Below, one piece after another: positions 48,321-60,119 of a stretch of DNA of 64,000 nt. The DNA is from Adiantum capillus-veneris (taxonomy: Eukaryota; Streptophyta; Polypodiopsida; Polypodiales; Pteridaceae). The notes under the pieces were generated by a model. It worked only from the letters and a program-made list of their open reading frames with translations, was not told where the DNA came from and ran no database searches. Each line of letters begins with the position of its first letter. Positions within the stretch are counted from its first letter, which is position 1. Location: the NCBI GenBank assembly GCA_014529385.2, contig CM043963.1, positions 92,826,912-92,890,911 of the forward strand. The letters run 5' to 3'. The translations under genes and the position numbers were made by a program.

Positions 48321-50121
48321 TGGGCACTTTGTCATTTTTTCCAGTTTTTTTATGTTAGTTGACATTCATGGTGTTAATAGGCCCTCCTAGACACACATAT
48401 CAAGTTTTAATCAATTTAGCAGAATGTACTCCCTGTTTGCAGCACTTAGCTGGTCCTGAAGTCGAAGTAGATCACTTAGGTGATGGTCGCGGTTCCTTTT
48501 GGTCTTTGTATGATTCCGGCTGTCTTTTACTTCCTTTTGACCTTCCATCCAAGCAGTCAGTTGTTGTTTTGGTGTTTGAAACACCAAGAACGACCATTTG
48601 GACGTCTTTCTGGCCTGTTGCCGGCATTTGCCCTAGTGAAAAAACTTTTTTATTTCTGAGTGGACAAATTCCATCCCGTAGTTGACCTCCTTTGGATGTT
48701 CCTTGTTGAATTTGGTGTAATTTTGTCACTTGGTCGGCCGGTTAGAGTATCGTGACGCTTTGTGCGGTTTTTGTCAGATAGGGACTTTAGGCTCCGTTTT
48801 GACGAAATTTTTCATAGTCTAACCCTTCAGTCGGTTTGTCAAGGTCATTGGCTTACTGTCTATGAATTTTGGCTCATTTTCGATCACCTTGGTTTTGTCG
48901 CCCTTTTGCAGGTCCTGCTAAATTAGGGTTTTTTGAGCGGCTTCCTTCACGCTTTCTGAGGTCATAGGATCGATCCCTAACCTATAGGCATTGTGCCTTT
49001 CACTTTTGGTCCCATTTGGTGGCCTCTAGGTCTCCCTAACAACCATTCTACCGTATGTGTGCACAGGTTGTGATTGTGATGCCGGCGAGGTTTTGCAACT
49101 AACTGAAGTAAACAACACTTAGAGTCAGTGTTGACGAGCATACCCCTCTCATATCTGATGTCGATCTGGCAACCGTGCGCGATGGATGAGCTCCTGGAAG
49201 TCTCAACTGCTGTAGGGAGCTCTCTCTCTCTCTCTCACTATGGAAAATGACTCAAATGAGGGATTTCTAGCCTAGCCTCTCTATATGTAATCGAGACTCC
49301 GACACCAAATTTTCCCATCTTTTACCTGTGGCCATAAATTTTTGCGAGATGCGGTTTAGGCTCGCAAATTTCCTGATTTGGACTTCGGTTGCTCCAGTTT
49401 TACCAGTTTTATAGATTTTCCCTGTTGGAGGTCCCTTCATGACGGTGGTCATTTTGCTCTGTCAACTTTGCAGTCCTTATTTTTTATGTGTCTTCTTTAC
49501 CTTGCTCTGATCAAGCGTCTCTTCTTTTGTGTTTCCATCCGGATTATGGGTTTTTTTCTATAATTTTTGCTAGAAAATGGCTAAAATAAAGCAAATAAAT
49601 CCCAAAATAACCCAAAAATAGCAATTCTAACCTAAAAAAATACCAATGAGAAACAAAACACTTTGTAGCTCACTTTTCTCTCGTCTATGTACAATCTCGC
49701 TCATTATCATCAACCTTGGCCTATTTTTTGCTATTTTTAGACAGTTTTTGGCCAGATTTGACTCTCTTTATAGTCTATACACATCCCTAGGGGATCATGA
49801 ATGATGATTTGGTCCCCAATTCTGATTAATTACGAGGGCATATTCTTTTTCCCAAAATCACACAATAAAACGCAAAAATGGTTGAAAAATTGCTCACAAA
49901 CATTGCCCTCTAATATATGACATGATGAGTCCACATTTGGAATGCCTCCCCCCCTCCTAATTGGAGTCCTCCCGGACGACAGGGTATCGTCAAGGGTATG
50001 TGTTGTGCATGGGTTTGAACTCGTGCTAATGCAGGCCTTGTAATGTAGCCCTATATATATGTACGGTCAATGCATGTAGAAAGAATTTATGGAGTGCAAG
50101 AGGAAGGTATAAGCGATTCGC
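48321..50121 (-). other. Spacer before accessory ORF, no gene
   Basis: Noncoding region between the second protease-like ORF and palindrome cluster 1. Short frames only; a small TC run near 49218. Could hold an internal promoter or processing signals, but nothing specific is visible. Confidence 0.5.
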
Positions 50122-51312
50122 TTATTGGCATTTGTGGTTGAGGTTTCCTATGGTAGCTTGAGTTGGCTGGCATATTTTCTTTGCAAGTAGTAGTTGTAAC
50201 TCCGTCGCCCTTTGTTTGATTGTTTTCCACTGGTTTTGAATTGGCGTATGTGGTTCCTTTGAAGTCAATATTGTCATATCTGGTGGTACATTCTCTCTTT
50301 CTGCTTTGATGACTTGGGTCTTAGACATCCTTGTAGTTTTTGTTGTTGATTCTGTTTGTTTCCTCGTGCTGTTTGTATGATGTTGCTTGACCTTGACAGT
50401 TGTAGATAGCTGCACGATTGTCATCTTTGTCCGCCCTTCATGTGTTGTTGGCTCGTTTTGAATTGGCACTTTTGGCCTCCATACCAATATAGTTCGTTGC
50501 GTATTTGACAAATTGACTATGTTTCTTTGAAGTTTTACTGGCTTTCGGTGTTTTGTATGTTCTTTAAACTCCTTTTTTATAGGAATTAGGCGGTCACGCC
50601 TTATCCACACTCTGTATTGCCACTTTTGATGTAATTGTGCCTCGGTCAGCTCTGTACGCCGTACCCAAACTTGCCTGGTTCCCTGTATGGTTGCTGATTT
50701 TTTATAAGACGTTGCTGGACTTGTAAACTTTGTTTGTTGTTGGGCAGATTTTTGTATTGACTTTTGTTTCCTCCTTGACATGAATTGGTTATATGATAAG
50801 AAGGGTTCTGAAAAGTTTTCCTTTCTGAACAATGCCTCATTCGTATCCAAATCAATGAATACCCTATTAGCTTTCATCCATGACACTGCTAAGATACACG
50901 GAGTTGCTGACCTACTTGGTGGCAGTACATGGAATTTTGTAGTGTACGGGTGTGCCTGCACTATGTTTGGTAGTATAATAGACCACATCGTGGTCACCTC
51001 ATCACCTGACGCTACTTTCAACCTATGTGTCTCTGGAATCGTCTTCATTGGTCCAAGTTTCTGAAAGAGCTCAAAGCTGATGACACTCATTTTTGCTACA
51101 GTGTCAAGCAATGCATAGATTTCAACTTGTTTTGTGCCTGCATAAGCTTTTATGTAAGGACTGCACCATGTATCTTCCAAGTCGTTGATGATGCTATCGT
51201 CCTAAGCCCTAAGGTCTGTCATGGTCGTCTCTAATTCGTCGCTTTGTATATCCGCTTTCATTGTTTGGGATGTTGAAAGGGGATATTCATCAGTCATCAT
51301 TGGGGTGACCAT
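50122..51312 (-). pseudogene. Second retropepsin-like ORF, downstream of integrase (one stop)
   Basis: Minus ORF from ATG 51312 to 50122, about 396 codons, broken by one TAG (51202-51204). Residues near 51090 read YALLDTVAKMSVIS, the aspartic-protease signature L-L-D-T-G-A-x-x-S-V-I-S with Gly changed to Val. A second half with F-H-V-L-P and I-L-A-V-S-W-M-K-A-N-R-V-F-I-D-L follows, like I-L-G-x-D-W-L. The C-terminal part is Lys/Gln/Thr-rich with V-W-V-R-R, V-W-I-R-R and V-W-R-P-K motifs, shared in style with D. The normal protease is separate, at 54458-55930. Catalysis is unlikely in this copy. Confidence 0.65.
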
Positions 51313-51483
51313 GTTTATTGTCCTGAGAAACTGCTTTCATTTAGCAATCCATTCTTTTGCTTCTTGTTGTGCCTGGTCTTGAATTCGTTGTTGTTCCTGT
51401 CTATAGGTTTTTCCATAATGCAGTTGAAACAACATTTTCGGTGTTAAAGGGAGATGATATTTTTTAAACGACACCCACTAATC

Positions 51484-52990
51484 CATTTCGGCATTTCTTT
51501 TCCATCTAGTGTCGACAGTTTTACTGCTCCGCTGGACGATATTTCTTGGATCACATAAGGCCCCATTCCCCTTTTCTTTAGCTTTTTGGCCTGCTATTTA
51601 AGGGTGTATACTAAGACATAGTCGCCCGTTTTAAAGTCCTTGTTCTTGACATGTTTGTCAAAAAACTCTTTCTGTTGTCTTTTTTTTGCATAGATGGCCG
51701 CTACAGCATTGAGTCGTAACTCATCTAATTTTTCAAGGTCCTCTAACCGTTCTAAAAGTTCATGCCCCGTCCAATCCAATTGTTTGGCTACCCTTAGTGT
51801 GGAGATCAAAAAGTCAATAGGCAATATTGCATTTAACCCATATACCATATTAAATGGTGCAGCATTAAGTGTTGTTTTATATGCAACTCGATAAGCCCAC
51901 AACGCCGAATAGAGCATCTAATCCCAATCTGTTCTTGTTTCATTAACCAGTTTTGTAAGAACTGTGCACAATATTTTGTTGGTCGCTTCCGCTTGGCCAT
52001 TGGCTTGTGGATGATAGGGTGCAGATTTGCGATGAATTACCATAAACTCATTAAAGAGATGTTGGATAACTTCAATTACAAAGTGTGTCCCTCTATCACT
52101 CACTAGCTCGATTGGAAGGCCATAACGTGTAAACACATATTCATATAAGAATTGTGCCGTGGTTCTAGCGTATGCTTTCATTGTGGCTTTTGCTTCCACC
52201 CATTTGGTCATGTAGTCCGTGGCCACTATGATATATTGTGCTTGTGAACGATACGTTGGTGGAGTGATAGGACCAACGAAGTCCAATCCCCATTTAGCGA
52301 ATGCTCGAGCACTCATCATTGGTCTTAAAGGCATTTCGTCTCTTTTAACTGGTACCTTAGTTCGTTGACATTCATCACACCTTTTCATGAATTCTGCTGC
52401 ATCTTGAATCATGGTCGGCCACCATATACTTGCAACCATAATGATTTTTACGGTTCTCTCTGCTGAAAAATGACCACCTGCTATGCCTGCATGAGCCTGT
52501 TCCAATAATGGAAAGTAGTCATTTTCATGAGGAACTAACCTCAGGTGGTCATCAATTCCTCTTTTGTACAATTGGTCACTAATGAGGGTATACCTATTCG
52601 CTTCGATTTGTAAAGCCTTTTGTCTGGCTTTAGACCAATCTCCTGGCAGCTCCTTATTAGTCAAATAATCCACAATAGCATGACTCCATGAGGGTGCTAC
52701 TATCACTTGGTATAATGTGGCATAATCCAGAGTGGTATTGGATGTGCAAAAGTCGCATTTCTTGATGTAATTTGCTACATCACCTGCCATTCCTAGTCAA
52801 TACACTCCAAGTCTTCTTAATTGTGCATACATCATTTGATTTCCTCTATGGAATCCCCCTGTTTGTGTGTGGGCCTCCTCTAGATACGCTTCGTACTCCT
52901 ATGGGCCTATACACAACCTTAGAATCCCATCGTTTCCATGATGGTACATTCTTCCCGCAAGCATTGTGTAATTTTGTGCTTGTCTAATGT
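51484..52990 (-). pseudogene. Element B integrase with two tandem H2C2 zinc modules
   Basis: Minus frame 2 in three open parts separated by TAGs at about 52897, at 51918 and near 51591. A first zinc module has H-T-Q-T-G-G-F-H (about 52850-52875) and CDFC (about 52745-52757). A second has HAGIAGGH (about 52470-52500) and CDEC (about 52360-52380), with W-W-P-T-M between. The catalytic core follows with LDFVGP, SDRGTHF and, 35 residues later, the Glu of GQAEATNK, a regular D,D-35-E. The C-terminal part ends with G-M-G-P-Y-V-I and LDGKEM near 51484-51560. Ty3 integrases normally have one zinc module. Confidence 0.8.
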
Positions 52991-54382
52991 CTTCCACCGT
53001 GTGTTTGTCGTCAAGATTCATTCCATATGTCAGCAACGGAATAATTTGCTCTAACCATTTCGATACCATCTCTATATTAAACAGGTATGCGTTTGGGAGA
53101 TCATCATCTACCCCAGTAGCTTTTTCACCATGTAGTAATCGAGAAAGGTGGTCTGCTCTTTGATGAGATTTTCCTTTCTTAACCACTACCGTAAAATCAA
53201 ACTCCAGCAACACAATGAACCATCTTACAATTCGTCCCGTGTTGCAAGGTTTGTTTACTAAGTACAAGAGTGCCTGATGATCCACAAAGAATGTAAATTT
53301 GTTCGCGAGTAAGTAATGCCGAAATTTCTTTACAGCATATATCATACCCAATCCTTCTCTTTCAGTGGTAGTATAATTCTTTTCTGCACTGTTGAGTTGT
53401 CTACTAGCATAATTGATTGGAAAATCCGTCTTTCCCTCATTTGGTTGTGCCAATATACAGCCTATTGCAAATGCCGAAGCATCTACATGTACATGGAAGA
53501 TCTTTGACCAATCTGGTGCTTTTAGAATTGGTGCAGATACCAATGCATCTTTTAGTTTCTGGAATGACTCTTCACATTCATTTGTCCAAATGAAGATCAT
53601 GATTAGACTATACAAGGGTTTTGCTATTACAGCGTACATGTAAATAAAACGTCGGTAGTATCCACAATGTCCCATAAATGATTGTACCTCTCGTACAGTG
53701 TTTGGTCTTGACAATTCTATGATCACCTTCACCTTGTCTTCATCAGTGGTAATTCCATTAGCCGACACTATGTGGCCTAAGATTTTACCTTGTCGTACCA
53801 TGAATACGCATTTTTCTGGGTTGAGGCAAATCCTATACGTTCTGCATTTTTCGAATACTTTTCTCAGATGATCTATATGGTCTTCTCTCAATAGAGAATA
53901 GACACACAAGTCGTCCATATAAATATGCAAGAATTTTTGCAAGTATTCTTTAAAAGTGTGTAAAATGTTGTTTTGTATTGATCTTCTAGTTTGACCCCCA
54001 ATTGGTTATAACCAGAGAATCCATCCATAAAGCTATAGGCTTGCTTGCCCGCCACTCGTTCCAGGACGTGTTCAGTGATAGGAAGAGGGTAGTTGTCTCT
54101 TATTGTTGATGCGTTTACCTTCTTGAGATTTACACATACTCGTAATTTCTCGTTTTTCTTAGGTACCACCACTATCGAGGACACCCAGTCCGTGTGTTCT
54201 ATCTCATAAATAAATTCAGCCTCCATAATTTTTTCTATCTCCTCTTTTATCCTTTTGGTGAATGTCTCATTATACGTGTATGGACGTTGTTTTCTTGGCT
54301 TTGCATCAGACTTCAAAGGGATTGAATGTTCACAAATGTTAGGATCCACTCCCTTCAAATCTTTGTACAACCATGCAAACAC
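52991..54382 (-). pseudogene. Element B reverse transcriptase and RNase H, RT core deleted
   Basis: RT starts near 54382 (W-L-Y-K-D-L-K-G, then EHSIPL) and runs through WVSSIVVVPKK and SFMDGFSGYNQ. Then about 25-30 codons are gone near 53960, including the M-P-F-G-L-x-N-A-P-A-T-F block, with a frame change. The frame resumes with KFLHIYMDDLCVYS. RNase H is present with HVDASAFAIG, TTEREGLGMI, VDHQALLYLV and RADHLSR. A TGA lies just upstream of the RT near 54385. The deletion alone abolishes RT activity. Confidence 0.85.
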
Positions 54383-55930
54383 ATCTCAAAATTCCTTAAG
54401 TGTTTTGATCAGTAAGTCCTCTTCTTCTCGACCTAGATCTGTGGCAATGTAAGCAGATCAAGGATTTTCTCCTGGCTCTGCTAAGTCTATTTTCTTGGCG
54501 TTCTCTGGCCCATCGTAGGACTCGTTTGATTTAGGCTCCCTCATTGGCTGCTGAACCACCAATCTTATTTCCTGAATGGTGTACTTACAATAGTGAGGAG
54601 GTACATCTATCTTTTTACTCCCATCACTAGCGTTCGTTCCATCGCTACTTTCCATTTCAATTGTCCATACATTTTTTATCTTTTGTTTCAACTCATTGTA
54701 TCTCATTTTCCGTTCAATTTTTGTCATAATTGGACTACCACATACATTCAGTTTTCCTTTTTTTGGTTTGCTGGTTTTTTTAGGTTTCAAAAGTCTGGAC
54801 TTAAATCCTGAGTCTTCAGCCACCTTAAGAAATCTTCCTGACACTTTATCCTTAGCACAATCAACTGCATGAATGTTCATAAGGAAATGTGTCTTACCCT
54901 CAAACTCCGGCATGGGTCTCAACCTGGTTGGTGTACTGATGTGGTGTCGTTTACTCTTGTATCTTTTTTGTCGTTTCTCACTTTGGTTTGGTAAATTGTA
55001 GAAGACGTCATTGTCTTGATCTTGATTGTCGTCTCCCTCTGTATTTTCCGACTTCTCGTCATTCGCGTTATCCTCGTTTTCACTTTGATCAGAAGAATCA
55101 TAAAATTCTTCTCCTTCCTGCTTGATTTCTTTAGTGGGGATGTCCACATAGCCCACTATCTTAATCTCAAGTTTCGTTTCCGTTTTATGGATCCTCGTAT
55201 TCTCAGTATCTACCTCGTCCTCGTCCTCCTCCACAATTTTGCTCAACATGTAGTATGGTATGATATCGTAGCCATTCTCATCACAAAATTTGGTGGGCGT
55301 TACTTCATTGATGCATACATCCAATGTAGCCAAAATTTGAGACCATTCTAGGGGTTCGAGCTTCTCTTCAGGAAAAGGTTCTCGTATATAGGCATCGTCT
55401 TCCAAGACCCTCTCTAGTGTCCTTTCGTCGTGGTCAAATTCACTACATTGAGATGCCCCACACATCCATATCTCTTTTTTCTTACAAAGCCACGCTGGGA
55501 CTTCTGATCCGCTAATGGTGGCTGAGTCAAATTCTTCCACAGGGGTTCTCGTGACATCATGGTAGCTATGATTTTTCATGTTTACGCGTGTAGTAGTTTC
55601 AGCATGTCTTAGATACAAATAATCATACCCCCAGTCCTGTACCATTTTAAGTTGCCTCATGAACGGCCTACCAAGGATAATTTCATAGTTGTTCTTCTTG
55701 CCAAAATCCACTATGGCAAAGGTATGTTCGTATTCTATGCCACAATAAGATACCACAATTGCCTCAAGCAATCCTATAGGCCTTTTTATGTGCCCATCCG
55801 CCAGTTTCAATTTCATTCTAGTTGTTCGTATTGCTGGTTTTCCCCATTTTTCCCATAGCAATTTGGTCGCAATGGCAATGCCAGGTCCACTATCAAGTAT
55901 TGCCAGCTCCACTATCAAGTATTGCCTTAG
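54383..55930 (-). pseudogene. Element B protease and long linker
   Basis: 486 open codons on the minus strand. The start holds AILDSGPGIAIAT, the retropepsin active site (Asp-Ser-Gly), followed by KRPIGLLEAI, EYEHTFAIVDF and the I-I-L-G-R-P-F motif. After the protease comes a linker of about 250 residues, acidic and then basic (near 55200-54700), conserved in part in D (EPFPE, LATLDVCINEVTPTKFCD). TGA at 54458 and near 54385 separate it from the RT. Active-site DNA is duplicated (55881-55924). Confidence 0.75.
55881..55924. repeat. 22-bp tandem duplication across the protease active-site codons
   Basis: 55881-55902 and 55903-55924 differ by one base. Each copy encodes the I-L-D-S-G segment on the minus strand. 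22 bp shifts the frame by one. Confidence 0.9.
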
Positions 55931-57739
55931 TCTCTATGCCATTATACTCAACTGGTAGGGTTGTGTTGCCGTCTTCACCCTCACAATACTCTCCCACCTT
56001 GTTGAGTGGCACTGGTCTAGTGTTGACTTTCTGTTGACTTTCTTCGGTTCTGTGTCATCAAGCTCGGTTTCGAAGAACTTAAGAGGCATCCTTATGCCAA
56101 ATTTTTCAAGACATTTGCCCACTTCCGTCCACATGCTTGGCCTAATTTTTAACAATTCTGCCAATGTGATTATACACTTGACCGGAGTGGTCAACAAGTC
56201 TGTCAGGATTTTAGTGTCCAATTGATTTGAACCGCCTATTCTCTGAGAAGGTACTCTTCGAATTTCTCATCTTGCCTCATAATCCCCCATGTATGATGGC
56301 AAAGTTCTGAGAGATTGTGGTCTGCTATCTTCGGATGCAACTGAACCATTATCCCCTTGAAATGATTTAACGTCTAGATCCCATGGAGTTTTATTCAAGT
56401 TCAGCTCAGAGAAAGGCGCTGACTCGACTGTTTTTGTCTCATATTTTTCTTGAGCTTTCCGCACCGTTTCCCATAGCTCTTCAGTCCAATTTTCTACCAC
56501 AATAGGGGAATATGGTGGAAAATCTTTCAGTGATTCATCAGTGCTATTAGGTACGTCTTTTGCATCCTCTACATCCGGCAAGGATTTAATGTTTTCTATC
56601 TTGTCGGGTATCCTTTGTTCGGTTTTGTGAGGTGTTTCATTGTTTGGTGGTTTGATTACTCTATCTCCTGCTTCCATAGGTGGAGGCTCCAGTAAAGCTT
56701 GTGCAATTTCAATCAGTTGTTTGCACATCTCTAGTCTCTGTTTTTCTATCTCTGGATATGGATATGTCATCCACCTTTGCTCTAGGGTCTGTCTGTTCTT
56801 CAATCTTGCTTCATATGCTTGCAAGATTGCATCTAAGGGTTCATTGATCTTATCTACCAATACCGACCCTCCTGAGCTTGCACTCTTTGGTCCTCCTGTT
56901 GATTTTAGAGAGTCGGACTCTCTTTGCTGTTTAAGTTGCTCTCGAGCTATCGTTAGCTCAGCTTCTACATCTTTTTGTTTTTGCTCACGTCTAGCTTTCA
57001 TTTTCGCTCTTCGTTCTTTCCAAGGATTATCACAACTGACGCTAGACTTGTCAGTCTTGATTTCTTCTTGATTTTCATCGTTGCTCTTGGGCATAATGTC
57101 ATTTTTCCTTGCTTGGGCTCTCGTCAAGACCTTAACAGGAATCGGAGTTTCGTTTTCTGACCCTCCCCTGGACGGTAGCGCTCCTAGCATATTCAAGGTA
57201 GTTTTTTCTCCTTTGCTCGGGTTTTTAGGGCAATCAAGGATCAAGTGAGTAATTCCACACTCCGTGCAATATGCGTTGACCCTAATGATTTCATCATGAG
57301 GGCAATCCCTCAGCCAATGATCTCCTCCACACTTGGAGCATGGTCCTTTAGGCTGTTGAGGTGCTCCTAGAGCTCCTCTTTGTTGGTGCGCAATTCTTTG
57401 CCCGCTCATGCCTCTATTGGCTATGAACAATAGTGTTCTTTCATCCAGGCTATATCGTCCTTCTCCCGCTGCCTGTGCCGCATTTGGTGGTCCTGTATTT
57501 CCTATCATGCTCCATGGTTCTGGTGTAGAGGGTTCATCCGGTGGATAATAGACAGAGTTCGCCGCATATCCATTGGGCTCGTCGTAGTATGCATGCATAG
57601 GTACCAAAGCCTTCTCGTCCGACTCAGTTACTGTGGGTGTGTATCTTATGCCGACTGGTCGTAATCCTAGTAGGGGTGGTTGTTGTCCCAAGACTGGTTG
57701 TGGTCTTTCTGCAACTACTGGTCCTTGTAGGTTGCCAGT
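55931..57739 (-). pseudogene. Element B nucleocapsid region with tandem zinc knuckles and conserved linker
   Basis: Same minus frame as gag, after TAG 57740. It has Q-Q-P-P-L-L-G near 57680 and two knuckles, CSKCGGDHWLRDC and CTECGITHLILDC (about 57340 and 57265), both C-x2-C-x3-H-x4-C. Basic coiled stretches follow, then VDKINEPLDAILQAYEARLK (about 56850) and the LDTKILTDLLTTPVKC segment (about 56200) shared with D. A TGA at 56267 interrupts it. An 11-bp duplication (56021-56042) shifts the frame until the 22-bp duplication at the protease site restores it. Confidence 0.7.
56021..56042. repeat. 11-bp tandem duplication TGTTGACTTTC
   Basis: Two exact copies, 56021-56031 and 56032-56042. Together with the 22-bp duplication at 55881 it adds 33 bp, so the frame is restored downstream. 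Confidence 0.9.
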
Positions 57740-59836
57740 CTAATATCTAGGCATCGGTTGGACTTGAGGAGATGTCGCCTGAGCTTGTGGAGCATATGGT
57801 CGTTCTCTCACATATCCCTTGTTATAATAACACTCCTCCATCCCATGTTTTGTCCATTTTTGTTCAATCGCACACCATTTTGGTTGTTTAGCTTGTGGTT
57901 TGGAATACAAGTTTATTTTTTTAAGCACTTCCTCTACCAGCTGCTCTTGTCTTACCGCTACTTCCCCTTTCAGTGTTGTCTTAGCAGACTTGCTCCCGCT
58001 TTGTTGCGAGGAAGAATCATCGTCAAGATCCTTGAACTCGCCCTCTTTGTAGACCGCACAATTGTCCACAAGGTATAGAGCTTCCTTGGTCAAATCATTC
58101 AACGTAGTGCTCCTTTTCATATGTAAGTCCTTTTGAAGATCTTCATTCCTTAGTCCTTGGATAAATATAAGCATAAGTCTAGACTGAGTTGGCAGTTCTT
58201 CCACGGGACAGAACTTAACATATCTTTTTAATCGGAGGGCGGCCTTTCGCACGGACTCTCCATCTTTCTGTTTGAATTTATGGATTTGCGAGACTATATT
58301 ATGAGCTATCCCCCTTTGTGAGAATTCCTCGATAAACTCGTCAAACACTTCCTCCATAGACTCAAAGTCTCTTCGCTCCACCGAGTCAAACCATGTAGTT
58401 GCATCATCCTCTAAGGTTAAACCGAATCCTGCAAATGGGGTAGGAAAGTCTAGCACCTCTTCAGCTCTAATTACACGCACAAAGGCTGCTACATGATCTC
58501 TCGGATCCCTGCTTCCCGTATATTTCTTGTTTACCCATTTTTGCACTTGAGAAGGTCTAATTCTACGATGGTCTCCAAATCTCATCATGGGATCTCCCCT
58601 TCCTAGTCGATATACCTCCTCTGGTCTTCTGTAGTGGCCAGGTTCCTCTCCCAATGGTGCTCCTAATCCATAATTTCTAACAGTTCTCGTGAGAGATGGT
58701 TCATCTCTCCGAACTCGTTCTCGCGGTGTTCTTCCAAGCTCAGTTGACCCCTGAGTCTTTGGCTTACTCTCTCCTTGATAATGTGCATAGAGTGGTGGTC
58801 CTTGTAAATCCCTTAACCCTCGTGCGGTTTGATAACCCTCTCGGGTTCGGTCTTGTTCTAACGTAGCACTCTGTTGAAGCCATGCCTGCAGTGATGGCTA
58901 AGTAGCTGGTTGGTCCTGGTAGTTGGACGTCGGTGGTCGGGTAGAATGTGAGGTAGCGTCACACTCTTCTGAAAAGGGATTAGTCGACTTGCTAGGGGTG
59001 TAGGTGGCTCTTGGTACCTCATCGGGGCCATAGGTTGATGCTCCCGGAACTATTGCCTTTTCAACCTCTTCTGGGAGAATGCGTTTGTATTCTCGCCCGT
59101 ATCTGTCAACGAAAACAATATCCTTCCCCATAGCAGTTTCATAAGAAAATAAGTAAAGAACCTTGTCCTTGCTTAATTCATTTGGGTAGGGTTCCTTGCA
59201 TCAGAAGTAAGAGAATATTCCCTCGCTTTCATGCTTGTAAATCCCTACATTCTCATTATAGGTTGGGACCTTGGTTGTTTTCTTATCATACATAAAAAGC
59301 GCTCCAAGTCGATCAATGTTAGGAGGCGGTTCTTGGGTTTCTGAAACCATTTTCCCTTTTGCCACGTTATCCCCATATCTGTTGTAATCCTTAGGGTTAC
59401 TCACTATCAGATAGTGGTTTCCCTTTTCGTCTCTGAATCTGTCTCCATCATCGTAGACTCGAATTATCTCTAGTCTCTGAGCCGGTCTTTCTTCAATACA
59501 AATACACTTGCGTCCCCGATAGTCATAATAGACTAGGGCTCCCTTCGAGTTAGTTCCTTCCAAGAAGATTATAGTGAACTGGGTTTCGTGTAAAGGATGT
59601 AGGGAGGTGCTCCCTCCTGGCATTGGTCCTTCATCGATGAAACCTCCTGGCTGTTGACTCCCCATCATGAAGAAGGACTTTTTCGACGAAGTGTCGGTAT
59701 CACTACCCTCTTCAATGATTGGTGCCAATGGGTCTAGTCTCGTCTGTGTTACACTCTCTTCTGTGGACGTGGTGCTAATTTGACTTTTGACACTTTTAGT
59801 TCCCGACTTAACAAAGGCTCCTGACCTTAAATACAT
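57740..59836 (-). pseudogene. Element B Gag, with N-terminal extension
   Basis: One minus frame from ATG 59836, broken by TGA at 59201, TAG at 58898 and TAG at 57740. The N-terminal 210 residues (MYLRSGAF...) are Ser/Thr-rich and acidic, with no known domain; a Y-G-R-E-Y segment follows near 59095. The capsid-like domain lies near 58560-58000 (YTGSRDPRDHVAAFVRVIRA, L-T-L-E-D-D-A-T-T-W-F, then VRKAALRLKRYVKFCPVEEL), the usual retrotransposon-gag pattern. The downstream Cys/His stretch W-C-A-I-E-Q-K-W-T-K-H-G-M-E-E-C precedes the stop. Structural particle protein in life. Confidence 0.75.
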
Positions 59837-60119
59837 AAGAATGAAAGTTTTGTTTCAAACTTAAAACTTACCTGGACTCCTTCTTCCTGTATAGCTTTGT
59901 GATGGCCTCCTTCAGGGATCTACACAAGGATGGTTAGTCTGTTCACAAGTGCTTTTCCCTGAATTACCAAAAAATATTTCAAGTATCTACAGCAACCACT
60001 TAATCAGTCTTCTGGTGGTCCAATTTCAATTATGAAATGATGGCTGGGATCTATATAGAGAGTATGTTCTAGCAGTATAGTCACAAATTGCAAAAAGTGT
60101 CTGATTCACTACTTCCTTA

